From Tillus elongatus (taxonomy: Eukaryota > Arthropoda > Insecta > Coleoptera > Cleridae), in NCBI GenBank assembly GCA_964006375.1, contig OZ023267.1:21697739-21761738 (forward strand): a stretch of DNA of 64,000 bases, written 5' to 3'. Position 1 is the first letter of the stretch, and every line of letters begins with the position of its first letter. Of the stretch, positions 39,144 through 48,784 are shown piece by piece. The notes under the pieces were generated by a model that was not told where the DNA came from, made no database searches, and saw only the letters and a program-made list of their open reading frames with translations. The translations under genes were made by a program, and so were the position numbers.

Positions 39144-40823
39144 TGTAATGGGCGAGAAAATTGGCTAATAAAACCATTGATAATCAAGCTGAATTAACCC
39201 TTTGATGGGTAAATTATTCGCTTGGATGTTTTCTTTTGTGTGTCTGAATTTAATTCTGGTCCACATTTTTATTAACTCTGTTTTATGGTCGGGAGGTATA
39301 TAAATGAATGAAAACGCCCCAACAGGTACGGTCGAAGTTTTATAATTATGTCAGCCGGCAGACGTGAGCTCTGAGAGTCAGAGATAAGTCGCCGAAATTT
39401 CCAGAGGTCCATGGTAAATATACTAGGGTACCTCGAGTATTCAACAGGCCACAGTGGGGTATCTTAATAAACGAAAATATTCCCGATGTAATTAAATTGT
39501 CTCGCATTATAAGAGTGATTTTAGTAAAAAAACAAAGCAATGCGTAAAATGACCACCGTCTGGATATTCTCGAGCAGACAGGTCTGTTTAATGTCACATA
39601 GTGTGATACAAACAAAAATAACATTCTCACGCATTGTATGTAAAAGGTCATGAGCCAGACGGAGATCCACTTGTCTAGAGGCAGCTTAATTATCTTATCT
39701 TAACTGTCGAGTGCTTTTCTCTGGTGTTAAAGGGCACAAAAGGCACGTCTGTCTTATACAGACATCTGGCTAAATAATAAAGAATGGAGTTTAATAGAGG
39801 GACACCTGCTGGCTGTATAACTATGTGAAATATGACATCTTAAAACTGCCAATATCTAGGGCAATACTAATGTAAATTATAGGTCATTGCAAATATGCTA
39901 ATATTTACTGCAGAAAGGCAACAGACGAAATTCCGATAGAGAGAGAGAATGTCTTTTGCCGTCTGAAGTTCTTAAATGTCATTAGAAACGCATCCACGAG
40001 TATTATTAGCTATGTGATAATTATTTTTGCAATATCATTTTCTCTTCCGAAACTTCCACGAATTTAGTTCTTGAGTGGGCAGGCATTTGAACGTCATTTA
40101 TCAGTCGATATTTTCGTTGTAAATAAACGAGAAGCACAGAAGTATATTTCATTTACAAATCGTTTTCCCAGCATTCACATGACCACAGGGCTTGCACTAA
40201 TTAAATACAGACTATATCGGCGATGGGCTGTCCTGCAACACCTTAAGCATTTGGAAAATCTAATTTGAAAAAGGAATGTAATTTTAACTTGTATTACAGT
40301 CGTATGTCAAATAAGTTCACATATAAAAATAAAACAGGACACGAAACATTTTATGTACATTTTTATTAACGTAAGAGATTTTAATATTGCTTTGGTGTCA
40401 TATGCACAATGAGGACATTATTCTGTGTTTTGCTTATTAAAAGTGTGTACGTAGCATACTATTACTATTTACATAGATTTAAGGTGTCATTGCATGAATA
40501 TAAATGCCGGCTACGAGCGAATTAACAGCAAGTAAGGGTGCACAGGTAAACTTGCAGAATGGGTTTCACAAGTTGACTAATGATTGTTTACAATTGTAAT
40601 TTAAAATAAAATAAGAATAATGATAATAATAATAAGCTCTGAAAACAGTGTGTACAGGAGGATTTCTATGTGGGACGTGTACACATGATAGAGGGGAGGC
40701 ACGCTACAAATCATAAGCGGGACGCAATAAGGTCGATTATGGTACAAACGTTTGAAATGCTGTCGACTTTAACAACAGGGCCTGCATTATAATTCATTAC
40801 ACGGGAAGGGGAATGAAAACCGA

Positions 40824-40856
40824 TATAAATACGCGGATGATTTTAGGCTAGAATCA
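40824..40856 (+). promoter_or_regulatory. LTR promoter: TATA box and initiator
   Basis: TATAAATA at 40824-40831. An insect-type initiator (TCAGA, with +1 A at 40856) lies 32 bases from the first T of the TATA box, the standard spacing. The same pair lies at 52347-52379 in the 3' LTR. It marks the U3/R border. Confidence 0.8.
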
Positions 40857-40893
40857 GACATTCTTTGGTCTTCAAAGAGTGTCCTTCTCCGGG

Positions 40894-41452
40894 AACCTAC
40901 CTTGCCTAGGAGAGCATATCTTGTGATAAGCATCACGTGCCTGAATCCTCGCACTGGTGTCAAAGCAAGAAAACTCGACTGGCCTTCCTTTTCGCGATAT
41001 TCAGCAACCTACCTTGCCTAGGAGAGCATATCTTGTGATAAGCATCACGTGCCTGAATCCTCGCACTGGTGTCAAAGCAAGAAAACTCGACTGGCCTTCC
41101 TTTTCGCGATATTCAGCAACCTACCTTGCCTAGGAGAGCATATCTTGTGATAAGCATCACGTGCCTGAATCCTCGCACTGGTGTCAAAGCAAGAAAACTC
41201 GACTGGCCTTCCTTTTCGCGATATTCAGCAACCTACCTTGCCTAGGAGAGCATATCTTGTGATAAGCATCACGTGCCTGAATCCTCGCACTGGTGTCAAA
41301 GCAAGAAAACTCGACTGGCCTTCCTTTTCGCGATATTCAGCAACCTACCTTGCCTAGGAGCGCATATCTTGTGATAAGCACCACGTGCCTGTATCCTCGC
41401 ACTGGTGTCAAAGCAAGAAAACTTGACTGGCCTTCCTTCTCGCGATATTAAA
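40894..41452 (+). repeat. Five 112-bp tandem repeats in the LTR leader
   Basis: Units start at 40894, 41006, 41118, 41230 and 41342 (the last is 111 bp and slightly diverged). A degenerate sixth starts at 41453. Each begins AACCTACCTTGCCTAGGAG. The first four contain ATCACGTGCC (the fifth has ACCACGTGCC), with the CACGTG E-box core, and then CTTTTCGCGATATTC. They lie downstream of the predicted start site, so they are transcribed. No unit has an ATG. Confidence 0.95.
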
Positions 41453-41727
41453 AACCTACCTTGACTCGAAGAGCAATCTTGTGACAAACGCTAACGTGGC
41501 AGAACTGGCGCACTAGCGTCGAAACGGAGAACTCGGCCAGCATTCCCCGCGAGACAACCGCCCACAATATTAGGGAACTTGCAAAGCACCAAATACTAGT
41601 GCCAGATTCCCGCACACGGAAAAAGGGATCTTCTTCCTCCGAAAAACCTCCACCTCGTCTCAGTGCAGGGAAATACCTGACGCAGTTATATTTCTCGGGT
41701 CTGTTCTTTCCTATCCGGAAACCCAGA

Positions 41728-41833
41728 ATGTGGGAACCGTCCCCTCCGTTAGGCGAAACCCAGGATACGAGCAGCCGTCCCCGAGTGGAGACCATGCAGC
41801 AGTCTGACAGACCGGAAAAGGATGCATCAGACG
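41728..41833 (+). CDS. Predicted leader exon encoding an alternative Gag N-terminus
   Basis: The first ATG after the predicted transcription start is at 41728 (GAATGTGG), and a second in-frame ATG at 41794 has a good context (ACCATGC). The frame stays open to the donor ACG|GTGAGT at 41833/41834. The exon has 35 codons plus one base. The gag-side acceptor at 44670/44671 supplies the other two bases and keeps the gag frame. The exon would encode a Pro-rich, then Asp/Lys/Glu-rich leader. Splicing is inferred from site quality, phase and the lack of upstream ATGs. The frame also runs on past the donor to a stop at 41910. Confidence 0.6.
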
Positions 41834-42659
41834 GTGAGTTGAACATTGCTATGATTCATGCCGATGATCCTGTAAATTTCCCGGCCTTGAGCAAAATTTG
41901 CGTGCCTTGAAAATGCTATCTAGGAGCAAGGGGGGTGCTATGGGGCAGTAGTAATAGTACAGGGTTAGATACTTTTATTAAACTGGGTGCATCGAAAATT
42001 ATTCTGAAAGGAAATCATTAATACATTTAAATATTGTCAAAATTTAACATGTGCAACCTGATCATGAATTTTGTAGGTTTGCCTGTCCGTACACTATTTA
42101 AAGGAATTATTATTCGCTGAGATATTGCCACACTTGTTTGATGTAAATTAATACTTTGAAGCTAAAATGTTATTTGCCTTAATTTTAAGTAGGAAAATAA
42201 TATATGCGTTTAAAATGTTGCCAATCCTAGTGTATTTAAGTTGAGTTAAAATACTGAGAGTTTATGTAGTCATTTTAGGGTTGCCAGAGTTATTTTTGAT
42301 TAAATTCAATATCTAGAATAATATGTGTTTGCATCCTGTGTAGACACTTATCACACGTTGCCATATCTAATTAGCTTAAAAATTGAAATCATGAATATTA
42401 CCAGCTGGTGTTTATGTGTATCCTAAGAATGTAAGTTTTGCTCCTATAAAATAGCACGTAATATGTGTGTGTTAGTTTCGTATGCCTAATAACCATTATA
42501 ATGTAAAATTTGCACCTATTGACGTCAAGGTGTAGTAGTTACTAAAAGGTTGAAATGTTTCGGCCCGATTACAATGTTTGTTAGTTTTTAAGTATTAATA
42601 TTTGTGTGTCCATTGTTTTGAATATCCGAGCTAGACATCTTGGTCGCGGGGGTGAAACT

Positions 42660-43388
42660 CTACGAGTTACGAAGCTTGAAATTACGAACCATAAGTGACT
42701 TATATATACAAGTAAAGAACCTGAATACATATTTTATTCCACGCCAGCATTTTGAATCTGAAACATAAAGCCAAATAAAAGGGGGGATATGTCCTGAAGT
42801 AGAATACAGAGTTTGAGATTTAAAAAACCAAAAATAAGGGAAAAATATGTCTTGAAACAGAAATTGAATTTGTAATGAAACATGAAAGTGTAATATGTCT
42901 TGAAGTAAAATACTGAATCTGAAACTAGAATCCAAACATGAACAGTGAAACATATTAAAATTAGAATACTGAATCTGAGATTTAAATCGAAGTAATTTAC
43001 TAGGCATGATGTGGTATGCATTTTGTAGCTTAGTAAGGTCCGTAAAATGAGCCTTCATGGCATTGCTTCCCCTGATGCGTGACAAATTTGTACAATGTCT
43101 AATCCGCACTTCTGTCTTCAAGGGACATCCAGGCGAAGTTTCACTCCATGAAATGCAAATTTCGATCGAGACCCATGGGGCACCCACGACGTGAAAGTCG
43201 ACGCGTTTTACAAACAAATTGGGCATGATTGGTGTGAAATAGCAGCCTGGAGGTCCATAAGTCACTTCAATTCGCGCATGTGGTTTCCGCATTGAGGGAA
43301 GTGAACGGAAGTCTAGGGTTATTCTTATCAGTAGAGTCGAGCTTATGAAAAATATAAAAACATAGGATAACCTCCCCATCACGTACAC
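42660..43388 (-). other. 242-codon antisense open frame in the LTR
   Basis: Opens with a hydrophobic stretch (V-F-I-F-F-I-S-S-T-L-L) resembling a signal anchor, then a region with several Cys, then a Phe/Ser-rich tail lying over ~55-bp degenerate repeats. The identical frame occurs at 54183-54911 in the 3' LTR. No family likeness. It may be open by chance. Confidence 0.25.
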
Positions 43389-44371
43389 TGCAGCGTGCTA
43401 TGTAATTTTTCTGGGTGAAGCAAATGCCGCCTAGGTGAATTTCCCGCTTCTTGAAGTGCTAAATTCCGATATAAAAAGACTCATAGAGCAGGCCCTGAAG
43501 AGCCACGCGAAAATAAATACATTAAGCATAATAGAAAATGGGAAAGGCAGCCTAGGCGTGTAATACTGCAAGTCAAAGAAAGAAATTGAAAATTCATGCA
43601 TTTACGTGAAGGGAAGTGTGCAACATGCCGGACGGATGGGCTTTGGGCTTCCACTGCATTGTGTGTCCTGTTTCCAGTAAAACAAAACAAACAAAAAAAA
43701 AGATGAAATAAAAAAAGGGAAAATCTGAAAACAAAACGGAAATATTATCTCTGTCTTCGTTTCAATAATCGCACGCCACTGGAACAGGATACACGGAGTT
43801 GTGGAATTTCTGAGATGCCCATCAGCTGTTCGCCTTCGATACTAAAGAACGTGTGCTGCATTTACACATCTGGGATTAGCAATAAGGGGAATCTAGTTCA
43901 GAATTATCTGTTTCAAAGAAGCGCCGAGGTGTCTAGCTGGGCAATTTAACCTTTGTATTAAATGGAACTTTGTCTTGTGCAATATATCCAGTTAAAAGAA
44001 CGATTGTGTTTCCTTTCTCTGTCTCTTTCTCACCATCCTCAATTCATGGCTAGAACTTTCGGTTACTAATACTGCATAGGGTCCGGTGGATGATCATAGG
44101 CCAAAGTTACTTGTAATAGTGACCCAGATAACTGTGAAACGCGGGTGAAAGACGTGTGTAAGGTAGGTGATTCTCACTCACTCTATCACTGTGGAATCAT
44201 AACCCAGTGGCGGAGATGATGGAGCGTTTACTCACATGCTGCACCAAATATTGTTATTAACAACAGTGTTTTTGCACGTTTTATTTAGGTGTCATTAAGT
44301 AAAGAGGGGGGGTTTGTGTTGTCTTATAAATGGGGGGTGATGGGGGGTAAGGGAGAAATATTACACTACGA

Positions 44372-44385
44372 GCCGTGACCAGGAT
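44372..44385 (+). promoter_or_regulatory. Candidate primer-binding site (tRNA-His-like)
   Basis: GCCGTGACCAGGAT matches, as far as I recall insect tRNA-His, its 3' acceptor/T-stem strand in reverse complement. It lies 6 nt after the LTR. The TGG expected for pairing with CCA is absent (ACGA instead of TGGT). It could be a PBS for a trimmed tRNA, or chance. Confidence 0.45.
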
Positions 44386-44394
44386 AGCAAGTTA

Positions 44395-44454
44395 ATTTGC
44401 AGTAAAATTAACGTATTTGCAGTAAAATTAACGTATTTGCAGTAAAATTCACGT
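44395..44454 (+). repeat. Three 20-bp tandem repeats downstream of the PBS
   Basis: The unit ATTTGCAGTAAAATTAACGT is repeated three times (third with one change), with a partial fourth after 44454. It lies in the untranslated region between PBS and gag. It could be a packaging or RNA-protein site. Confidence 0.9.
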
Positions 44455-44657
44455 AATGTTGCAGTAACTTTGCAAATGATTAATTACGCTTGCAGTTTTT
44501 CTGGGTTACTACAAATTCCAAAGTCGCTTAAAAAGCGACTTACACTGATGCATGTGGAGGGATAGCCATGATTTAAAAATTGAGGTTTTGGGGGAGAGAG
44601 GGGGAGAGAGAGATGCAATTGAGTTTATTTTGTAATTCTATAGAATACTACCGGTAA

Positions 44658-45734
44658 ATGCCTGTTTCAGGGAACGTAAACATGAACATAGACGATGGAT
44701 CACGCGAGACGAGTGGAGCCTCGCTGGTGATTGACGAGGCACGCATGGAGGAAGAGCAGGCAGAAGTGGGTATTCGCACTGATAATCAGCCTGTAAACTC
44801 GCCACCAAGATATGTGCATAGGGAAGGTAACTTGATGGCAGGAATGTTTGACATAATATTAGAAAGGCAAACGGTTGCATATGAGGCCCAACGAGAGATT
44901 CTGTCGCAAGGCATAAATACGTTTACTGAAATGCCGCTCGAGCTGCAGCAGCAGTCTCGATCATTTAGAGAAGGCTTTGAGTCCCTGAGAAATGAAATCC
45001 GGGCAAGTACGCAGAACTTCCGAGGCACTCCCCGTGGTGACCGCAGTCCCACAGCATCTATTCCCACTTCCCAGATAGTGGTCTCGCATCCTGAGCCACC
45101 CCCTAAATTCTCCAGCTCCCGAGAAACGAACCCGGTTCACTTCTTGGAGGATCTGTCTCGATACTTCACAAAAATGCGTACATCTGAGTCGCAAAAGCTC
45201 GACATTGTACTTGGATGCCTAGAAGGTCCAACTAGGAACTGGGCAGATATATACTGTACGCAGTGGCTTGAGTACACGGACTTCCGCCGCGATTTCTTGA
45301 ATACATTTTGGTCTTCGCTTGAACAAGACAAGCTTAGGCACATGATACGAACGACCATTTGGTCAGAGAGACACAGTATGTCGGAACATTTCGCCTACTA
45401 CGTAAGTTTGGCTAGGCTTCTCACCACCCCAATTCCAGAGGGGAGCTTGGTGGAACAACTCATGCGCCATTTTCCGGTGCAGGTACAGTCGCTATGGCAT
45501 TTAACGGGTCAGGCATCCCTAACCAAGGCGGCTGAATTCTTGAAGTGTCAGGAAGACATAGTGAACTTCCGGAAGAATTCCCCGATGAGGTTGAACCGAG
45601 ACGAGCACGTGCGGGTCCACCATACGAGACCTGCCCGAGCTGCGCCCTATTCCGTGCCCGATAATCGCCATTCCCGCCATGTGAATGCGATACAGTTCAC
45701 TCCGGCGTCGGGAAACTCCAACGAGTCGAACTAG
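44658..45734 (+). CDS. gag: Gag, retrotransposon capsid protein
   Basis: 358 codons from the ATG at 44658. Residues 1-130 are acidic, then Ser/Thr/Pro-rich. From about 150 to 300 lies a capsid-like retrotransposon Gag domain with P-P-P-K-F-S, V-H-F-L-E-D-L-S-R-Y, L-D-I-V-L-G-C-L-E-G-P-T-R-N-W and F-R-R-D-F-L-N-T-F-W. The C-terminus is basic and His/Arg-rich, without a CCHC zinc knuckle, so RNA binding would rest on the basic tail. It ends in TAG (45732-45734), overlapping the pol frame by about 70 nt at a -1 frameshift site. On unspliced RNA its ATG lies behind ~3.8 kb of leader with many ATGs, so translation more likely uses the spliced leader exon. Confidence 0.9.
   Translation: MPVSGNVNMNIDDGSRETSGASLVIDEARMEEEQAEVGIRTDNQPVNSPPRYVHREGNLMAGMFDIILERQTVAYEAQREILSQGINTFTEMPLELQQQSRSFREGFESLRNEIRASTQNFRGTPRGDRSPTASIPTSQIVVSHPEPPPKFSSSRETNPVHFLEDLSRYFTKMRTSESQKLDIVLGCLEGPTRNWADIYCTQWLEYTDFRRDFLNTFWSSLEQDKLRHMIRTTIWSERHSMSEHFAYYVSLARLLTTPIPEGSLVEQLMRHFPVQVQSLWHLTGQASLTKAAEFLKCQEDIVNFRKNSPMRLNRDEHVRVHHTRPARAAPYSVPDNRHSRHVNAIQFTPASGNSNESN
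44661..44671 (+). promoter_or_regulatory. Predicted splice acceptor at the start of gag
   Basis: CCTGTTTCAG|G is a good 3' splice site (AG at 44669-44670) four codons inside the gag frame. Joining to 41833 is in phase. It would remove 41834-44670 (2837 nt) including the U5 remainder and PBS. Confidence 0.6.
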
Positions 45735-48700
45735 ATGGGCCACCTTCTTCGACTTGCTCACAGCCCTGGCCCACAGGCACCTCTACGAGTAGGAGACTGT
45801 CCGTTCACAATAAAGGCTATGAAATATTGCGTAAAATGGGATGGGAGGATTGGAATGGATTGGGTAAGTTTCATCAAGGGATCTTAGACCCGGTAAATGT
45901 AGTGGATACGAACGGTACGCGGCGTTCAAGTGAGGATAAGCTGACAGTGGCACATGTGTCTGCCCAATCCATTTTGAAGCCCAACACTTTTCGACTACCG
46001 GAGGTCACTGTTCAGATCGGTGAGGAAAAGATTGCTGCTCTCATTGACTCGGGCGCTGAGGTCAATGCGATCTCCGATGAATTGGCTGACCGACTTCAGA
46101 AGACAATGCAGCAAGTACCTGTGCTTCCATTGAAATCACTACAAATACAAGGAGCGTTCAGCAAGAAATCGAGGCGAATAACACGCCAGATGTTTCTCAC
46201 GATGCAAATTGGGGGCAGGAATTACGAGGTCTGCTGTCTCGTCATTCCAGAGCTAGTAAGACCATTGATACTCGGGATTGACTGGCTGGTCACGAACAAA
46301 TGTATACTGTCACTGGAGGAGCGCAAGTTGACAATACAGGGTGAGAATGGCGTGGTATGTGTACCAGTCTCAGTAAGGTCTGGGGACACATCTGACAATA
46401 TAGGGGACATCCAATTAATATGCAAAGATATTATGACATGTCAAGTCCTTGGATCTAGAAGCAGAGAGACACTAATCCATGAGAAGTCAGCTGCAGCTCA
46501 TCTGCCGGAAGCCGAAAAGAAGCTCTTGAAGCAATTACTGCTCAGATATGCGGAGGCATTCCAGGATAGGCCCGGACTGACGCATCTCTACACGCAACAG
46601 CTGAAACTCAAGGATAATGTGCCCGTAATGAGGCGAAGCTATCCCGTGCCATTCACTTTAAGGCCGATGGTAGAGAAGAAGTTAGCTGAAATGGAAAAGA
46701 TGGGCGTGATTGAGAGGGCTGCGTCTCCCTACTGTAGTCCCATGACTGTCGTGAAGAAGAAGTCGGGAGACATCCGGATATGTCTTGACGCAAGGGCGAT
46801 CAATGAAAGATTAGTGGCTGATATGGAGGCCCCACCTAGAACTGAAGAATTGCTTCAGCGTTTCCATAACTGCAAATACCTGTCGAGCATTGATTTGGTG
46901 TCGTCGTACTGGCAGATTCCACTGACGCCGGAGAGTCGGGCCTGCACTGCATTCTCATACAATGGTCGCACGTACGTTTATAAGGTGATGGCTTTTGGAC
47001 TTAAGACAGCTACGAGTGGATTCAGCAGGTGCATGGACATTGTACTCGGGCCGGATGTGCGTTCTTTTGCGGTAAACTACATTGACGACCTACTGGTTGC
47101 CAGCGAAAACTTTTCCGACCATCTATCACACCTGGCTCAAGTGTTTCAGAAACTCCTGAATGGAGGAATGACGGTCAACCTGGACAAGTCGACTTTTGTT
47201 AAGGAAAGTGTACCATTTCTTGGCCACATCCTGACCCCTGGCGGAATACGCATGGACCAGGAAAAATTGGTAGCTATTAGGCAGTTTCCCGTACCGAGAA
47301 ACGTAAAGCAATTGCGCGGCTTCCTAGGCCTATGTCAGTTTTATAAGCGCTTCTGTCCACACTACAGTGAACATACTCGTGGTTTGAGGCACTTGCTCAA
47401 GAAAGGAGTAAGATGGGCATGGGGTAAGGAGGAGGAAATGTGCTTTCAGAAGTTAAAAGAGAAATTCATCGAAAGCGTTATGCTCATACATCCTGATCTA
47501 ACCAAGGAATTTGTTCTGGACACGGACAGCTCGTATTATGGTTTAGGCGGAGTGCTTTACCAACCACAGTCAGATGGGGAAGTTGGTGTAGTGGCATTTC
47601 TGAGTCGGAGCCTTCAGGGGCCCGAACTAAATTACACAACCACAGAAAAGGAGTTATTGGCAATTGTGTACGTATTGCAGAAATGTAGGGTGTACTTGTT
47701 GGGCAACAAAATCACCGTAAGAACAGACCACAAAGCACTGACATTCCTCAAACACTGTAAGTTCACCAACGACAGAATGCTGAGGTGGCAATTGTTCCTG
47801 CAGCAATTTGACTTGAGGGTTGAGCACATACAGGGTAGTAAAAACAAAGTAGCAGACTTTCTTTCGAGGAATCCAGCAGCCGAGGCAGAGAATATTCAGC
47901 AGACAGGCCAAGTAACTATTGCCACGTTTATGGTCGATGATACGCCACTGCTGCTAGGAGACCTGCGACGACTGAGGGAGTTACAGAGGCAGGATCCCGG
48001 CCTGAACGAGATAATAGTGGCAAAAGAGAGTGAGCAGAATAGTGACATCCAGCAGGATGACACTGGGAATTGTTATGCAATAGAAGACGGAGTGTTGCTT
48101 TTCCGGGATAAGTTCCGAGGAACTTCCACGATAGAGACCCCACATGACTTACGTGATAGGCTTGTATGGCACTACCACTTTGAACTAGGACATTTTGGTC
48201 CGTCGAAGGTATATACAGTGATGCGTGAGGTATTTCACTGGAAGGACATGAGGAATCACGTGAGGCGCCTACTCAAGGGATGTGACTTGTGCCAGAAGAC
48301 AAAGCGGAGAAACCGAAACTTTGAAGGCATAATGCGTCCCATCATTACAAGCAAAGCTGGTGAGATAGTCGCGGTGGACTTTTTCGGGCCCCTTCCCACA
48401 GCCGAGGGCGGTTTCAAGTACATTTTTCTCATGGTTGATGTTTTCTCGAAGTTCGTCAAGTTGTTTCCCCTACGCAGAGCCACCACAGCTGCCGCACTAA
48501 AGTGCTTACGAAACGGTCTTATGCAAGTAATGAAGGTAGAACGGATCCTGTCAGATCATGGGACGCAGTTCACGTCACAACGCTGGACAGATGCTCTGAG
48601 GGCAATGGACATTCAGCCGGTGTTCTCATCGATACGACACCCAAGTTCGAACCCTGCTGAAAGGTATATGCGAGAGCTAGGCAGATTCTTTCGGGCCTAT

Positions 48701-48784
48701 TGCCATGAATGCCATTCTTCTTGGGCTCGTTATATCTCCAATGTGGAGAATTGCTTCAATTCTGCACCTCACACCAGTACGTAA
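45665..48784 (+). CDS. pol: Pol: G-patch, protease, RT, RNase H, integrase
   Basis: The frame is open from 45665 (after a stop at 45662) to a TAA at 48782-48784. It is probably entered by -1 frameshifting near 45713, with no ATG needed. Numbering from the TTG codon at 45827: G-patch-like motif just before and at 1-25 (M-G-W, G-L-G-K); aspartic protease active site D-S-G-A at 74-77; RT with the L-D-A-R-A-I-N block (~320), the L-S-S-I-D-L block (~352-357), M-A-F-G-L-K and Y-I-D-D at 418-421; RNase H with D564, E608, D634 and D677; integrase zinc finger H784, H789, C819, C822; and integrase catalytic D851, D910, E945. The stop comes about 40 codons after the catalytic Glu and truncates integrase before its C-terminal domain. 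Confidence 0.93.
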   Translation, partial: SPFPPCECDTVHSGVGKLQRVELDGPPSSTCSQPWPTGTSTSRRLSVHNKGYEILRKMGWEDWNGLGKFHQGILDPVNVVDTNGTRRSSEDKLTVAHVSAQSILKPNTFRLPEVTVQIGEEKIAALIDSGAEVNAISDELADRLQKTMQQVPVLPLKSLQIQGAFSKKSRRITRQMFLTMQIGGRNYEVCCLVIPELVRPLILGIDWLVTNKCILSLEERKLTIQGENGVVCVPVSVRSGDTSDNIGDIQLICKDIMTCQVLGSRSRETLIHEKSAAAHLPEAEKKLLKQLLLRYAEAFQDRPGLTHLYTQQLKLKDNVPVMRRSYPVPFTLRPMVEKKLAEMEKMGVIERAASPYCSPMTVVKKKSGDIRICLDARAINERLVADMEAPPRTEELLQRFHNCKYLSSIDLVSSYWQIPLTPESRACTAFSYNGRTYVYKVMAFGLKTATSGFSRCMDIVLGPDVRSFAVNYIDDLLVASENFSDHLSHLAQVFQKLLNGGMTVNLDKSTFVKESVPFLGHILTPGGIRMDQEKLVAIRQFPVPRNVKQLRGFLGLCQFYKRFCPHYSEHTRGLRHLLKKGVRWAWGKEEEMCFQKLKEKFIESVMLIHPDLTKEFVLDTDSSYYGLGGVLYQPQSDGEVGVVAFLSRSLQGPELNYTTTEKELLAIVYVLQKCRVYLLGNKITVRTDHKALTFLKHCKFTNDRMLRWQLFLQQFDLRVEHIQGSKNKVADFLSRNPAAEAENIQQTGQVTIATFMVDDTPLLLGDLRRLRELQRQDPGLNEIIVAKESEQNSDIQQDDTGNCYAIEDGVLLFRDKFRGTSTIETPHDLRDRLVWHYHFELGHFGPSKVYTVMREVFHWKDMRNHVRRLLKGCDLCQKTKRRNRNFEGIMRPIITSKAGEIVAVDFFGPLPTAEGGFKYIFLMVDVFSKFVKLFPLRRATTAAALKCLRNGLMQVMKVERILSDHGTQFTSQRWTDALRAMDIQPVFSSIRHPSSNPAERYMRELGRFFRAYCHECHSSWARYISNVENCFNSAPHTST
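45710..45773 (+). promoter_or_regulatory. -1 ribosomal frameshift signal: heptamer and pseudoknot
   Basis: The slippery heptamer G GGA AAC (45710-45716) is in the gag frame. After a 7-nt spacer, stem 1 pairs AGTCGAA (45724-45730) with TTCGACT (45748-45754). The loop of stem 1 holds TGGGCCA (45736-45742), which pairs with TGGCCCA (45767-45773), making an H-type pseudoknot. The pol frame is open from 45665 and is the -1 frame. All parts fit the established retroviral frameshift design. Confidence 0.85.

Larger units (their letters stand above)
39144..44365 (+). repeat. 5' LTR, 5222 bp
   Basis: TG...CA ends. It has a promoter at about 40824-40856, 112-bp tandem repeats at 40894-41452, the first ATG at 41728, a splice donor at 41833/41834 and a degenerate ~55-bp repeat block at about 42786-42990. 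U3 would be about 1.7 kb (39144-40855). R plus U5 would be about 3.5 kb. Confidence 0.96.

Noticed and set aside
40894..41452. 112-bp repeats as a CRISPR array
   Set aside because: Units are directly adjacent with no spacers, and the DNA is animal.
41599..41910. 103-codon LTR frame as a complete gene
   Set aside because: It starts at GTG and no ATG precedes 41728. The splice donor at 41834 explains the frame better. The part after the donor has no family likeness.
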